DNA of 64,000 nt from Hysterium pulicare CBS 123377 (GCA_000467715.1 AJFK01000645.1:62001-126000); one strand, 5' to 3'; counted from the stretch's first letter, positions 11,302 to 23,092 are shown. Made by a program: numbers and translations. The notes: generated by a model from the sequence alone, not told the origin.

Positions 11302-12701
11302 TTATGCTCGAATCTCGCGAACGCCTGCAGATATTCCTCCATCCTCCTGCTTCTTTTCCAGAGCTTCTTCCTTAGCCGCTGCGGTGCTTGTCTCGCGGCT
11401 TGCGTCGCTTTCATTTTCGTTGATAGTATGCTTGCTCTTGCGAAAGGGCAAGTGGCCTGTTTTCTCCTTATAACCCATGATGAGGAAGCCAATGATGACA
11501 GCTAACCAGTACAGATTGTACGATATGACGGAACCATAGGTGGCAGAGTTTTGCCAGCCAAACAGGGAGTTAAAAACACCCCAGCCACCACCACCATTGA
11601 TCTCAGCATTGCAGCACTTTGAACCGTTAGTCTTGCTGGGCTAACGTGAGACTCTATTGAAACAATCTTACATTCACATGCCATACGCTCTTGTGGATGT
11701 TGTACGAGCCAGGTCCAGATCCGGTTTCCGCGGCGTCGCCACCAATGATTTTATTCCACTAGAAATGTTTAGCACAAGCTCAATGGGACTTGAAACGGGA
11801 TATCAGTCCTTACCGCATTGTTTTCGAAAGACCAGACTCCCTTGGAGAACAGACCAGCGGCGACGAGATACAAGAAACAGGTCGAGGCGATCAAAAAGAT
11901 TTGCAAAGAGGATCGATTCCCGAATCTATACGACATGAGTCTGGATTAATCTGTGGTATGATTGCTCCAGGACTTACTTGTAAATCAGGAATCCAACTAG
12001 GACCCCGGCACCCAGTCCACAAATGACGGCAAGAGGGAACGAAGTTGCAGGCAATCCCAAACCAACACCACCGATGAAAACGACCGCTTCGAGGCCTTCT
12101 CTGAGAACGGTGATGAATGGTAACAAGAACATTGCGTACTTCTCCGCCCATTTCTTGAATCCTCTTTTTTCAGCTCCCGCGGATTTGTCTTTGGCCTCAA
12201 GGGCCTTGGCGAGTTTAATTCGCCACTTGTCTTGAAGCTTGGATACGCGCAGGAGAGCAGCACCCATCAAAGTGATGATGACTGAGGCAATGATCCCGAA
12301 AACCCCTTCCCAAATATCCTCGGTGCCGGAGAAGACGTCCTTATTCAAACCGTAGAAGGCGCCGATCATGCCAGCACCGATGATGAGACATATGAACAGA
12401 CCCAGGGCTACACCCGACCATATCTATCAGAGTCAACATTGATTCGAATTCGGGAGAGTCAGGACTTTGATCATCACGTACCTGCCGAAGAAGGGTTTTG
12501 TAGACAGCAGCATCTCTCTCTGGGCCCAATGTCTGCTTGACGAAGGCGAGCAAGACCGAAACAATGATGCTTGTCTCGAGGCATTCACGGAAGCAGATGA
12601 AAAAGACTAGCGACGATGGATCAGATAACAGAATCGAAATCGTCGGAAATCCGAACGAGAAATCGGCTTTGCTCACCTGGAACTGCAAAGACATTCACCA
12701 T
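11302..12701 (-). CDS. FTR1: high-affinity iron permease
   Basis: This encodes the plasma-membrane Fe(III) permease that takes iron directly from a partner ferroxidase. Six exons: 12701-12677, 12606-12482, 12423-11978, 11925-11814, 11758-11672, 11616-11302; total 369 residues with perfect phasing. The protein starts [19 protein letters not shown], giving the first R-E-x-x-E iron motif, and the second is REGLE in [14 protein letters not shown]. Seven or so membrane segments include the [17 protein letters not shown] region and the C-terminal [20 protein letters not shown]. The tail is charged (EKKQED). The coding order around [10 protein letters not shown] and [12 protein letters not shown] matches the family. 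The neighbour FET3 is transcribed divergently about 1.4 kb away. GATA sites of the siderophore-repressor type lie 120 bp upstream and inside intron 1. Confidence 0.95.
12620..12628 (+). promoter_or_regulatory. SreA/Urbs1-type GATA site (ATCAGATAA) in FTR1 intron 1
   Basis: A perfect match to the ATCWGATAA site bound by fungal iron-sensing GATA repressors, within the first intron (12676-12607) of FTR1. The site consensus is established knowledge; occupancy is inferred. Confidence 0.6.
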
Positions 12702-12820
12702 CTTTGCAACCGATGGATCAAAGTAGCCGATGTATCAATAAACAAGGCCACCAAAATGATCAACTATCGCGCGACGGCCGGGAGGCGTGAAGGTGTGAGA
12801 AATGGGGGATCAGATATGGA

Positions 12821-12829
12821 TTATCAGAT
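12821..12829 (-). promoter_or_regulatory. SreA/Urbs1-type GATA site (ATCTGATAA) upstream of FTR1
   Basis: Plus strand reads TTATCAGAT, i.e. ATCTGATAA on the FTR1 strand, 120 bp before its ATG. Perfect match to the iron GATA-repressor consensus ATCWGATAA. Confidence 0.65.
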
Positions 12830-13878
12830 GAGATCGAGCAGATAACTTTAAGAGCACTTCGAGCGGGTCGACGAACCACTAAAAGGCGGCATGAATTTCG
12901 CTTAGCACGGCTTTTCCCAAAAAGACTAACAATCCGATGTCGGGTCGGGGTGGCATACGATATGATTCGTGTTTCAACGCTCAAAGCCTCGGGTCTGGTT
13001 ATGGGGTGGAAAATTTTGTCCAGGCCGGGTCGTGGTCTGACATCTTTGGAAGGCTCTTTTTCGGCACCATTTTGCCCACCACACACTTCACAACTGCCAC
13101 GAACGTTAGAGCTGCAGTATGCGTCCCAGCGTCTGCAACTGAAGTCATTGCTGCATCAACACCTCATCATCGTCTCAGGCATTGTGCCCATAATATTGGC
13201 ATAATTGCTTCTGGTTTCAGCAATCTCTTGGCTCCCAACTACAAAGGTAAGCTCTTCTATCAATGTCGGCTTCCTCGCTAAGCCCTTTTGACTGCTATTC
13301 GTACTCCAAATTCAATGCAAGACTGCGGAGACAACCCCCGTACTGACATCTTCCTGCAGTAAATTGTAACCATTCGAACTCTCGTAGTTGCAGCCAAGAG
13401 TGCCAATCCAATTCAAGATTTCCCAGCTTTAGCGAGACTAACCTTCACTCCCCGTTCGACCCACAACACCATCTAGGCAGAGCAGCCAGTCAGAGATTGG
13501 ACAAGCTGGGCCAGATTATTTGATGGGCTGATATCGTCTCGAGAGGCTGATTTTAGTAAATCGCGCACTTCGCTCAATCCCCAACTTACGAGCACGGCTT
13601 TACGGCATCGTTACCAAGAAGTGGAGATCCCTCTCCGTCAGCAGAAACCCCAATTGCTTCTGGTTCATTGTTCGGGACCTCGTTGTACGAGATTCCACGT
13701 CTGAGGTTCGCTGTTGTTGGATAAGGCACTCGGTGTTCGACTGTTCGCGTTTGTTCAGGGTATCGCGACCGAGTTCATCAATTTGTTAATCATCCTGACC
13801 TTGCGACAAACCCCGGGCACCCCTCCTCGTTTTCACACGCAGCTACTGTGCCGTTTCGCTTGGCAACTAGAGCTTGTG

Positions 13879-13887
13879 ATCAGATAA
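13879..13887 (+). promoter_or_regulatory. SreA/Urbs1-type GATA site (ATCAGATAA) upstream of FET3
   Basis: Perfect ATCWGATAA match about 212 bp before the FET3 start codon, on the FET3 strand. Confidence 0.65.
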
Positions 13888-14098
13888 CGCCGATTCTCGG
13901 GGTATCAGATCCTTTCATTGCTCTAGACCCTTATCAATCTAATCTCTCGATCAATACCCATTTTCGTTCAGTCCATTCATCGGATCACGCTGCATTGTGG
14001 TGCAGCAGCTCGGTAGGAAGCACACCTTCTTCATACCCAACCTTTAAGCTACCTGGTCCTCCGTGCATGAGGTCTCCATCAACCAGGCACTGAGAAAC

Positions 14099-16078
14099 AT
14101 GGCGCTTTCACTTTCAAACTTCTTGAACCCCATAGCTTTCCTCTTCCTCTTTAATTTGATCGTTGATGCGGCAACCGTCACCCATGACTTCAACATAGGA
14201 TGGGTACATGCCAACCCTGATGGTGCGCAGGTCCGTCCAGTGATGGGAATCAACGGACAATGGCCAATTCCTCCCATCACTGCGACAGTGGGCGATCGTA
14301 TCATCGTAAATGTCAAAAATCAGCTTGGAAACGAGACTACTACCCTGCATTTCCATGGACTGTACATGAACGGCACAAACCACATGGACGGGCCTCCAGG
14401 AGTGACGCAATGCGAGATTCCGTCGGGTGGTTCTTTTACCTACAATTTCACGGTACCAATTCCATCTATTTCTACCACGTTTACGAACGCTAAATCCCAA
14501 TTAGGTCGATCAACCGGGAACTTATTGGTATCACAGTCATACAAGGGCTCAATACCCAGACGGACTTCGCGGTCCATTGATCATTCACGACCCAGACTCG
14601 CCCATCAAAGATCTCTACGATGAGGAGATCGTCCTCACGCTCTCAGATTGGTATCATGACCTAATGCGCCCCCTACTCGCCGGCTTCATTAGCTACAAGA
14701 ACCCAACAGGCGCAGAGCCCGTACCGAACGCAGCGCTCATGAACGACACGCAGAACCTCACAGTCTCGATCCAGCCAGGGAAGACCTATCTCTTCCGCAC
14801 AGTCAACATGGCTGCGTTCGCAGCACAGTATCTCTGGTTTGAAGGCCACACGATGAGAGTGGTCGAAGTGGATGGTGTCTACACGGAGCCAATGGAGGCC
14901 GAAATGCTTTACATAACGGCCGCGCAACGATACAGTTTCTTGATCACGGCGAAAAACGATACGGGCGCAAACTTTCCGTTTGTGGGCAGCATGGATCAAG
15001 TAAGTTATCGATGGCGTGGTCTCGGCATCGATGTACAAGCCTTTTCTATAAGACACTAGCGCTGACGATCGGAATAGGATCTTTTTGATACAGTGCCTCC
15101 AACGCTCAATCCCAATGTTACGGGATGGCTTGTCTACGATGACAAGAAAGACCTTCCAGCCGCGCAAGAGATTGAGGAGTTCGACGCATTTGACGATTTC
15201 GATTTGGTGCCGCATGATAAGGAGGAGTTGTTTGATCATGTCGATTACTCTTTTACTTTGGATATGAAGATGGATAATTTAGGTGATGGTGCTAATTAGT
15301 ATGTTCCTCTCACTCCCCCCTTCATGCCATCATTCCCAAGACTAACGATAACCTCTCCAGCGCATTCATCAACGAAGTCTCCTACGTCGCCCCCAAAGTC
15401 CCCACCCTCTACACAACCCTCTCGACCGGCCCCAACGCCACAAACATCGCCATCTACGGCGCCTACACAAACGGCTTCGTCCTCGCCAAAGGCGACGTCG
15501 TCGAGCTCGTTCTCAACAACAACGACCCGGGCAAACACCCCTTCCACCTCCACGGCCACAACTTCCAAGTCGTCGTCCGCTCCGACGACGAAGCGGGCAA
15601 CTACGCCAACAACGCCACCGATCTGCCGCGGAGCCCCATGAGGCGCGATACCTTGCTCGTGAGGCCCGACGGCCATTTTGTGATTAGGTTCCGCGCGGAT
15701 AATCCGGGCGTCTGGCTTTTTCATTGCCATATTGAGTGGCATGTCGCTTCTGGCCTCATAGCTACTATGATAGAAGCACCGCTCTCCCTTCAACAATCCC
15801 TCGCTGGCCATATCCCTGCTGACCACCTCGCCGCATGCCACGACACCAATTCGCCCACGGCTGGGAATGCCGCGGGCAACACAGTTAATCTTCTCGATCT
15901 ATCACACGAGAATAAACCTCCTTCCCCGCTGCCTGCTGGGTTCACGGCTAGAGGCATAGTGGCGCTCGTGTTCAGTATCTTGAGTGCATTTTTGGGGATT
16001 GCGGTTATTGCTTGGTATGGCTTGTTACCTGTAGGGAAGGAGGAGGAGATACGGATTGCTCAGAGGGGGACGATTTGA
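14099..16078 (+). CDS. FET3: ferroxidase, Fet3-type multicopper oxidase
   Basis: This membrane-anchored multicopper oxidase oxidises Fe(II) to Fe(III) at the cell surface for uptake by Ftr1. Four exons: 14099-14452, 14505-14999, 15078-15298, 15361-16078; 595 residues. A signal peptide (about residues 1-24, ending VDA) is followed by the three cupredoxin domains. Copper ligands are visible in [34 protein letters not shown] and [11 protein letters not shown]-terminal membrane helix, [20 protein letters not shown], anchors it with a short cytosolic tail, as in Fet3 and unlike secreted laccases. Intron 1 falls inside the second copper block, [14 protein letters not shown]. Adjacency to FTR1 makes the iron role nearly certain. 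Confidence 0.95.
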
Positions 16079-16732
16079 GGGAGGGCAATGGAATGGGAAG
16101 GCAGCAGGAGGTTGAGGATTCCTAAAACTGTATACACCATCGTGATTTTAGTATGTATTTTCTTGATCTTTCATGCACCGTTTTCGGGTTTCCATAGATA
16201 CCAGAGTTCCCACAGATTGCACGCGAGGAGGAAAATGTATCTTCTAGATTTTGGAAGAGAGAGAATTGATTTCGGAAAACTTCCTTGAGCTATGCATGTG
16301 AACCAATTGCGTTGTGTGATGCATCGCTTTTGTTGAGTAATAAAACAATCGCTGAGCAAAGAGCCTTGTAAACGGCCGTTCAGATCCGTCCCATAAGGAA
16401 AAACACCCTTGTATCTATGTGAATAGATGGTAAAGAAACTCTGTCGAATAGAGAAGAAGAAGAGTGTCGAATCCCCTGGGCGATAGATAGATAGCCCCGC
16501 GTCCCCATACGCCATACAAATGCAACAACCATTAATCCCGATGTGTCCTGCTCCAGCCATGGCCGTGAATGATTTCCAAATAGAATGGTCAAAAACATTG
16601 GTCCAAGATTCCTTCTCCACTCTCGGTTCTCCGGTCTCCTGTGCCTGTTAGCATTAGTACCTGTCTCATGTCACCGAGCAATCGACTCGTGAACAAGCCG
16701 ACACACGCCCTCATCTTCCAAGCACGAACCCA
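16079..16732. other. intergenic, convergent
   Basis: This is 3' flanking sequence of FET3 and pyrG. Overlapping short frames, nothing recognised. Confidence 0.5.
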
Positions 16733-18009
16733 TCAAATCGTGAACAGTCCGACGCGGTCTTCGTAGGCTCTCCAGCCTTCGCGCCTGTATCTCTCGGCCT
16801 CGGCTTTCCGGTTCTGTGCATTGACGATGCCGCGTCCGACGATGATGATGTCGCAACCCTTTTCATAGACGATGTTCCTGGGACTGTTGTATTGCTGTCC
16901 GAGGCCATCGCCTAGCTTCCTTCCATTCAGTTCAGTGCCTGGCGGAGGTAACTGCACTCCCGGTGTCATCGTTAGGAAGTTGTCCCCCTGTGCCTTGTTT
17001 AGGCTCCGTTGAGCGACGAATCCCATCACGAACTCCTTGTTTGCACGTGCAATCTCCACACACTTATCCGTGTATGTTCCGGTAAGTAAGTGTCCCTCGG
17101 AGGACATCTCGGCGAGAAGGAGTAGTGATCTCGTGTAAGGAATTTCGCCTAATCGGTCGAGTGACTTCTGCATGTCCGTCTCTTCATCGTGATGGAGATC
17201 AGGTGTCGGATGGGGGCTGATGCTTTCCGTCCTCGTACTTATTGTTGTCGAGACGGAAACAACACTCTGTTTCCTGTCTGCACCTCCCAAGCTGCCCCTT
17301 GGGAGATCCAAGCGCTTCTCCTCGGTATCCGACAGTTGCGTCGGGCTTTCGATGGCATTTTCCGTGTCGTCTTCGTCGTCGGAGGGGTATAGAGAGTCGT
17401 GAATTGGGGGCGAGGCGGATATCTCGGTGTGCACGGCCGTGTTGTATGCTGCGATTGTCTTGTCGGCGGCTTCCTTGAGGGCGGTCACGATGGCAGGACC
17501 AGGCAGGATGTGGGCATTGGTTATTTCGGCCCAGCGGGCGATGCGGAGGGGGCCGCCTGTGTACTGCTTCTGCACTGTGCCTGCGGTTGTGGGGGGCCAA
17601 GTCAGTCAGATGTTCGCTCGTGTGACCCATACAGGAAGGGGTGGGTGTTGGTGGTGTGAGAGTGAGAAGAGAGGAAGCGTGAGGTCAGCATACCTCCAAT
17701 GTCTGCGAACTTCCGGTCCTCGAAGACGAGGAAGTGTTTCTTGCGCGCTATTTCCCGTAGCCCTCGCATTGTGCGCTCGTTGAAGTCCGAGACAATGTCG
17801 CAGTGGGTTTTGAGGATGCATATCGAATCTCCGACCTCGTCGGCAAGAGACAGCAGCTCGGCGGAAGTGTCGACATCGGCGGAGAGACACAGATTGGTCT
17901 TCTTGATGGATGCGAGGCGGAGGAGGTACGTGGTGAGCGGCGAGGTGTTCGGAAGGGAGGCGCGTTCCCGGTATGAACGCGTCCAGGTGGGATGTCGAGG
18001 GGCGGACAT
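16733..18009 (-). CDS. pyrG: orotidine 5'-phosphate decarboxylase
   Basis: This catalyses the last step of UMP synthesis, OMP to UMP, in the cytosol. Exon 1 is 18009-17694 and exon 2 is 17580-16733; the 113-nt intron (GTATGC...CCGCAG) splits FADIG|GTVQKQY. The start MSAPRHPTW gives 387 residues; the frame is open to an ATG at 18120 (424 residues). Catalytic and phosphate-site motifs are SADVDT, ILKTHCDI, FEDRKFADIG, TPGVQLPPPG and IIIVGRGI. A hydrophilic, acidic and Ser/Pro-rich insertion of about 90 residues follows AAYNTAV, as is usual for filamentous-ascomycete PyrG and absent from yeast Ura3. Confidence 0.95.
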
Positions 18010-20125
18010 GGCGGATGGAGGGGCTCTGAGACGGCGGGTGGGGGTGATGGCAGGGAGAAGAGGCAAGATGGGCGTGGGAGCGGTGGGAGCGGTGGGAGAA
18101 GCGGCAGAAGAGCTCAGCAAGTGGCTCGGGGCGTGAGGGCGTTCAAATATTGCTGCTCGTTCGTGGGGTGTTGGGTGAATTCCATATGAATTTGCTTGTT
18201 TGGCACCGCAGCTGTTGCCCAGGTGGTGTGTCCGGTCTCCCTGCGGCTAAGGCTTTCCTCGCACCGATCCGAACGCGCCTACCAGCCCTTGCGCTGCACA
18301 CGGCCCGTTCTGGCAGCGAGAGGCACAGTCGAGAAGCTGCAGCTTGTCCCCTTCTATCTCGGAGATCTACCATGCAGCTGAGCGGGCCCTTGAGCGTACC
18401 CCTTGTGCACACCCAGAACGCGCGGCTGTCATCACTCCACTGTGCTGGACTATGCCTGCATTTGCTTGCTGCGACATCATGTTGGCATGCCGCTGAGGCA
18501 CAACATCATCCATCCTCACTTTACTTTTTGCTCCTTTCATTTCCTCTCCCTCCTCCCTGGATACAGAATAGATACGACATCCTGTGCCGCTCTTCTGGTT
18601 GGGCTTGATTGTCCAGAACATGTCCTCTTACGATGCTGAGACTTGATATCGGGCAAAATGGCTCTAATCCCTCGATCAAAATCTCCACTGCCCATCAATA
18701 AATGGAGCGCCTCGTTGGATTTATACGCCACACGTCCCGGACATCTGGTTCAGAATGTGATGGGAACGCTTCCTATCACCGTTTCCACCACTCACCCAAC
18801 CGCGACCCATTTTATAATCACGGCAATACCGTCTTGGAGCGCCAGGGTCCTGAACCTCGAACCTCTCGACTACCTTTGTTTGCCTAATTGGTCAAATGTT
18901 CCTCGAATGTGGAGCTCTAGCCCAACCGGCACTGTTGGGAGAGTTTGCTGGCTCTCGCTTCACGAACGGAGCACCCGTCAATCTTTCCCGTGGATAGCTG
19001 AGATCCAACGCCTTGGTATCGTAGAAGACAAGTCCCAGTCTTCGGCTCCTATTCCGCCGTACCCGGACGTTGGCCCGCTCAAAATTGGTCCGTGATTGAG
19101 CTTGTCATTACGATCGAAACCATGATTATTATCTGGATCGACATTCTGTTTCCTTCTCTCTGGTCGTATTCCACTCGCTATTTATGACCTTACCGCCGAG
19201 ATCTGCCCGGATTTAAGCCTCATTCGTTTGCTTCATCCGAAGTGCTGGTATGCCGAACGGTGTGTATGTCAGCTATTGGAATTTGCCAGCAACAAATGTA
19301 GAGGAGGTCAGGCAACTGCGGATATTTGACATACGAGCTGCAGGAAGTCAGGATCATAAGACCATATGAGCTAAGTAGGAATTCAATATATCGTTTCTCG
19401 TGTCCTACAATGCAGAGCCAATTCTCTTGTTATCGACGCCTTTGGCTTGCTTTCACATTACACACGCAGGAATTGTTCACTTTTATGCCAACAAATTCTC
19501 ATCAATAATGCCATCCCCTATCAGCCATGTCTTTTCGTGACAGTCTAGAACGTTGGCACATAAACAGTAAGCGAAACATCAATGTGGCACAGCATAAAGC
19601 CACTTCAACGACTCTTACAGGAAGGATGTGATATCTCAACCCTCAAGATTGTAGACTTCTCCGTTAGAATGTCAAAAAGGTTCCTACAAGTCGTAATTCC
19701 AAAAATGTAGTCATGCGGTGTATGTTGGACAATGATGTACTTCGAATGTTCATCGATGGTTCATTATCTTTCACCGTCACTTTGGTAATTCATGACATCC
19801 CCATAGCAACTTTACGGTGAAGGACCATTTTCATAGTCCATTAGGCAACCACACAATCCATATACAACGACCATATGTTCACGCATGTTCCTTATCAGCT
19901 CCGATTGTTCAAGTGAAGGCACACATCTTCTACACAACTCGTCCAGAACTCACCCAACATCTTCAACCTCCTACACATAACTCTTCATTGGCCCACATAT
20001 ACTTTCCTCACATTCAATCATCATCATCCAAGCCATCCACATACCTCCTACTTGACTTACACAAGTCAATCATCGGTCAATAGGAACAAACACCTCAACA
20101 TCTGTCAATCTGTCAATCAGTCAAC
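18010..20125. other. gene-poor stretch upstream of pyrG
   Basis: The first part is the likely pyrG promoter. A plus-strand frame at 18643-19095 is open for 150 residues but resembles nothing known and has no supporting context. The last 300 bases are CA/CT-rich, as expected of the leader of the next gene. Confidence 0.45.
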
Positions 20126-20950
20126 ATGTCTAACTCCTTCTCCGGTTTCAACGAGCGCGAAATGCGTTACATGGCCGCCGCTTTCATCGCCGCCAGAGGT
20201 GGAGTGCCAGCTGTAAGTCAAGTCTCCTCCGCCTCGCACATTCAAACGACTTCGTCATCCCATCCCACATCAATTCCATCCAAGCTCACTCAGACAATCC
20301 ATCTCCACTTCCCTTCTCCACCGCATCAATGCCACCCCGCCTCACCATCACATCCTCCACACCAATCTCCCCTCCCATTCCAATCCTCCCTCCACACAAA
20401 ACCCCATGCTAACCCCATCACAGGTCGACCTAGACAAGATGTCCAAACTCCTCGGCATGACCAAAGGCAGCACCTCCAACATAATGGGTCCCCTGAAAAA
20501 GAAAATCCAAGCCCTAGCCGACGAAGGCGGCCTCGCATCCACGCACCCCAACACCGCCGCCGCCAAAAAGGCGAAGGCCGGCACACGCTCCAACAGCCAG
20601 GCCGCCAACAGCCAAGCCAACGGCAATGGCTACGACGACGAGGATGTCGATGACGGCGCCTTGGAGGAGAAACTGGGCGTCAAGAAAGCGGGGGGTGGAC
20701 GGAAGAGGAAGATCAAGTCTGAAGAGACGAATGGAGATGCTGATGAAGGGGAGGGTGCTGCTGTGCCGAAGAAGAGGGGTGGGAGGAAGCCTGCCGCGAA
20801 GAAGATTAAGCGGGAGGTTACGCCTGAGCCTGAGGAGGGATATGGTGGCTATGGTGGTTATGGTGAGTTTTGCTTGTCGAATCTGTGGATGTGGATGAGT
20901 GCTAATGAGGAGTAGATGAGGGCGATGTGGCGGATCAGGAGGAGATCTAG
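20126..20950 (+). CDS. small basic nuclear-type protein, unknown function
   Basis: Exon 1 (20126-20212) encodes MSNSFSGFNEREMRYMAAAF. A 211-nt intron (20213-20423, GTAAGT, GCTAACC branch, CACAG) precedes exon 2 (20424-20862), and a 53-nt intron (20863-20915, GTGAGT, GCTAATG, GTAG) leads to exon 3 (20916-20950) ending DEGDVADQEEI. The first 70 residues look like a small helical DNA-binding-like fold shared by many fungal proteins: a Met/Ala-rich helix, VDLDKMSKLLGMTKGSTSN, then PLKKKIQAL. The rest is disordered with lysine-rich stretches (GRKRKIKS, KKRGGRKPAAKKIKR) and a GGYGGYG run, typical of a nuclear or AT-hook-like protein. Function is unknown. Confidence 0.72.
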
Positions 20951-21356
20951 GGAGGGTGTGGATGAGGGGTGTAGGGCGGCATGAACGACTGTTTGTCGTT
21001 CGGTCCGTCTGTTTGGGTGTGTGAGTATGAGATTGGGAGTATGCGCCTTTAAGGTTTGGAGCCAGGATTTGGCACAAGTGCTTGCTTTTGGCGCTGGAGG
21101 ATTTGGGGAGATTCTTTTTCTCTTCGGATTCTTCTTATGCACTTCATCCTCAATCGACCATGGACCGTTACATACATAGGGCAGGAGCTTCGATTGCTTT
21201 AAATGCCTAGCTAAACTGAACGCCACGAAATGCGTTCCTAAAATGCACATAAAGTTTCTTGAACATCCGTCTCTATAAGTCCTCCATACCATCTTCACAA
21301 AGCCATCAGCACATCCACATAACGTGAACCCCACCCTTCAGCACCCGCACACATGT
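20951..21356. other. intergenic, convergent
   Basis: 3' flanks of the basic protein and the dioxygenase genes; nothing recognised. Confidence 0.5.
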
Positions 21357-22504
21357 CTACTCCCAATAATAACTCCACATCTTCAACCCATTGTACTCAT
21401 CCGAATAAGCCTTTCCCTTCTCCTCTCCCCCCGCACCCGCACACACAATCAGCGGCAGAAAATGCTCCGCCCCGCCACGCGGATGCATATCATACGCGCC
21501 CGGCCAACTCCTCCACTCCCTAAACTTCTCCTCCCGCTCCTTCAACCCCTCCGCCGTCGCCGCATCCGTAACACTCCTACTCCACGCATCGTTCTTGGTC
21601 TTGAAGCCGGGGGAGCCGCTCATCCCGCTAAACATCAAGCGCAGGTTGTGGAAGGACGCGAAGCCGGAGCCGACGATGGCGATGTTTTGGTCGCGCAGGG
21701 TGGAGAGGGCGCGGCCCATGAGGAAGTGCTGGGCCGGGTCTTCGGAGGTGAGGACCGAGAGCTGGATGACGGGGATGTTGGCGGAGGGGTTGATGAGGAG
21801 GAGGGGGACGAAGACGCCGTGGTCCCAGCCTATTTGGAAGGAGAGGAGAAATTAGCTTGGTGGTCTTTTTTAGAAAGGCGAATGCCAGCTAGCGAGGTCC
21901 CAGCTCTACCTCTCGGAAGAGTAAAATACATACCTCTATCCTCATCCAACTCAGGCTTCAACCCCGCCTCCCTAAACACCTTCTCCACCTCCCTCGCGAT
22001 CTCCGGACTCCCCGGCGCATCATACTTCAGCTTATACGCCTCGTTCGGAAATCCGTAATAATCGTAGAATAAGCTGTGTTTCTTGCCATTTGATATCGTA
22101 GGGTTTCTTTCGCTCCAATGCGCCGTCACCAACACAATGGCGCGAGGTTGGTCTGGTGTGCCGAGTTTGAGGATCGAGGGAACGCGTGTTTTGAGGGAAT
22201 TGACGATGTGTTTATGAGCGGGGTCGCCGAGGACGGGCATGGGGCCGCCGCCGTGGGAGATGGAGATTACGGGGGCGCGGCGGGAGGTGTTGGTGTTGGA
22301 GATTGGGGACATGGTTGTGGGTATGGAGCCCATTGTGGTGTATTCGAGGGGATTCTGGTCCCGTAGGAGGTTATGGAAAGGTAGAGTTGCGTTCTCTGGA
22401 TCTGTAACTGCCGTTGTAGAGGTGTTGGTTGAAGCAGACGTACTCCGTATTCTAGCCGCTAAAAGTAGTTGTGTGAGTAAGAAAGAATGTCTCTTCAAGT
22501 TCAT
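21357..22504 (-). CDS. extradiol ring-cleavage dioxygenase, LigB / 4,5-DOPA dioxygenase-like
   Basis: This belongs to the class III extradiol dioxygenase family that cleaves catechol rings next to the hydroxyls using a metal held by histidines. Exon 1 is 22504-21934, the 104-nt intron 21933-21830 (GTATGT...AATAG) splits DEDR-G|WDHGVF, and exon 2 is 21829-21357. Likely metal/active-site histidines are in ISHGGGPMP, VTAHWSE, GWDHGVFVP and GAEHFLPL. The frame opens with MNLKRHSF and a Ser/Thr-rich leader; the conserved domain begins near RRAPVISISHGGGP, so an internal start at 22333 (MGSIPTTM) is plausible. Substrate is unknown. 347 residues from the first ATG. Confidence 0.85.
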
Positions 22505-22927
22505 GATCCGGAGAAAGAAGAGGCCGAAACCCTAAGCTGTATATCCATTGTCAAGCTCCTCAGTGCGTCGGACAGGTACGAGTTAGTAACGGGTGCGGAA
22601 TTGGTTCCATGAGGGTGGATTATGTGATAGGGTTCGGCTTCGGGAGGCCTCGTACTCCGGGGGGGCTGGGGGAGGCGTGGTTTGGGGTCTCGGATTCAGT
22701 TCACAATGCCATCGATGCTGGCTTTTGAGTACATGTTCACTGACATATCGATTCCTGTGTTGTTGTTAGGGATGTTAGAATCTAGTTCATGTAGATATAA
22801 TGAGGAAGTGGCGGTGGTTGACAGATGAATGAAAAGCCCCTGACGCAACTCTACACCGCCGTCTTATCTCTATATCAGTAGCCTATATAGTGAAAATAAG
22901 TCTAAAAAAATTTCAAAGGCACACAAT
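22505..22927. other. upstream flank of the dioxygenase gene
   Basis: Promoter-side sequence grading into AT-rich DNA. No gene recognised. Confidence 0.5.
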
Positions 22928-22946
22928 GGGGGATTGGCGCAATGGT

Positions 22947-22997
22947 GTAAGTTTGCGGCTCAATCTCTCCTATAAGTCTTACTCTAACATATTCCAG
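22947..22997 (+). other. spliceosomal-type insertion in the tRNA D loop
   Basis: 51 nt with GTAAGT at the 5' end, CTAAC at 22984-22988 and CCAG at the 3' end. It divides the D loop as AATGGT|A. Confidence 0.65.
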
Positions 22998-23014
22998 AGC
23001 GCGTTGGTTTTCGG

Positions 23015-23025
23015 TTTAAGCTGTC
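23015..23025 (+). other. canonical-site tRNA intron (anticodon loop)
   Basis: 11 nt between positions 37 and 38 of the deduced tRNA, the normal eukaryotic tRNA intron site. Confidence 0.55.
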
Positions 23026-23041
23026 CACCAAAGGTTGTGGG

Positions 23042-23092
23042 GTAATTCAAAATCCGCTCTTTGATCATGATCATAAGTCTAACATCTATCAG
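23042..23092 (+). other. spliceosomal-type insertion at the tRNA T-stem/T-loop junction
   Basis: 51 nt with GTAATT at the 5' end, CTAAC at 23079-23083 and ATCAG at the 3' end. It divides GTGGG|TTCGAGC. Confidence 0.65.

Larger units (their letters stand above)
12702..14098. promoter_or_regulatory. shared divergent promoter of FTR1 and FET3
   Basis: A 1.4-kb intergenic region between the start codons of the two divergent iron-uptake genes. It has no convincing gene. It contains two perfect ATCWGATAA motifs, one near each gene, plus an imperfect one (ATCAGATAT at 12809-12817). Confidence 0.65.

Noticed and set aside
14673-15841. Minus-strand frames opposite FET3
   Set aside because: The plus-strand exons carry all four copper motifs; the antisense frames are codon-bias shadows.
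18643-19095. 150-codon plus frame between pyrG and the basic protein
   Set aside because: No family similarity, no splice partner and no supporting context; kept only as a note.
20326-21077. Long minus-strand frames opposite the basic nuclear-type protein
   Set aside because: They are shadows of a lysine/glutamate-rich coding strand with no start context or family similarity.
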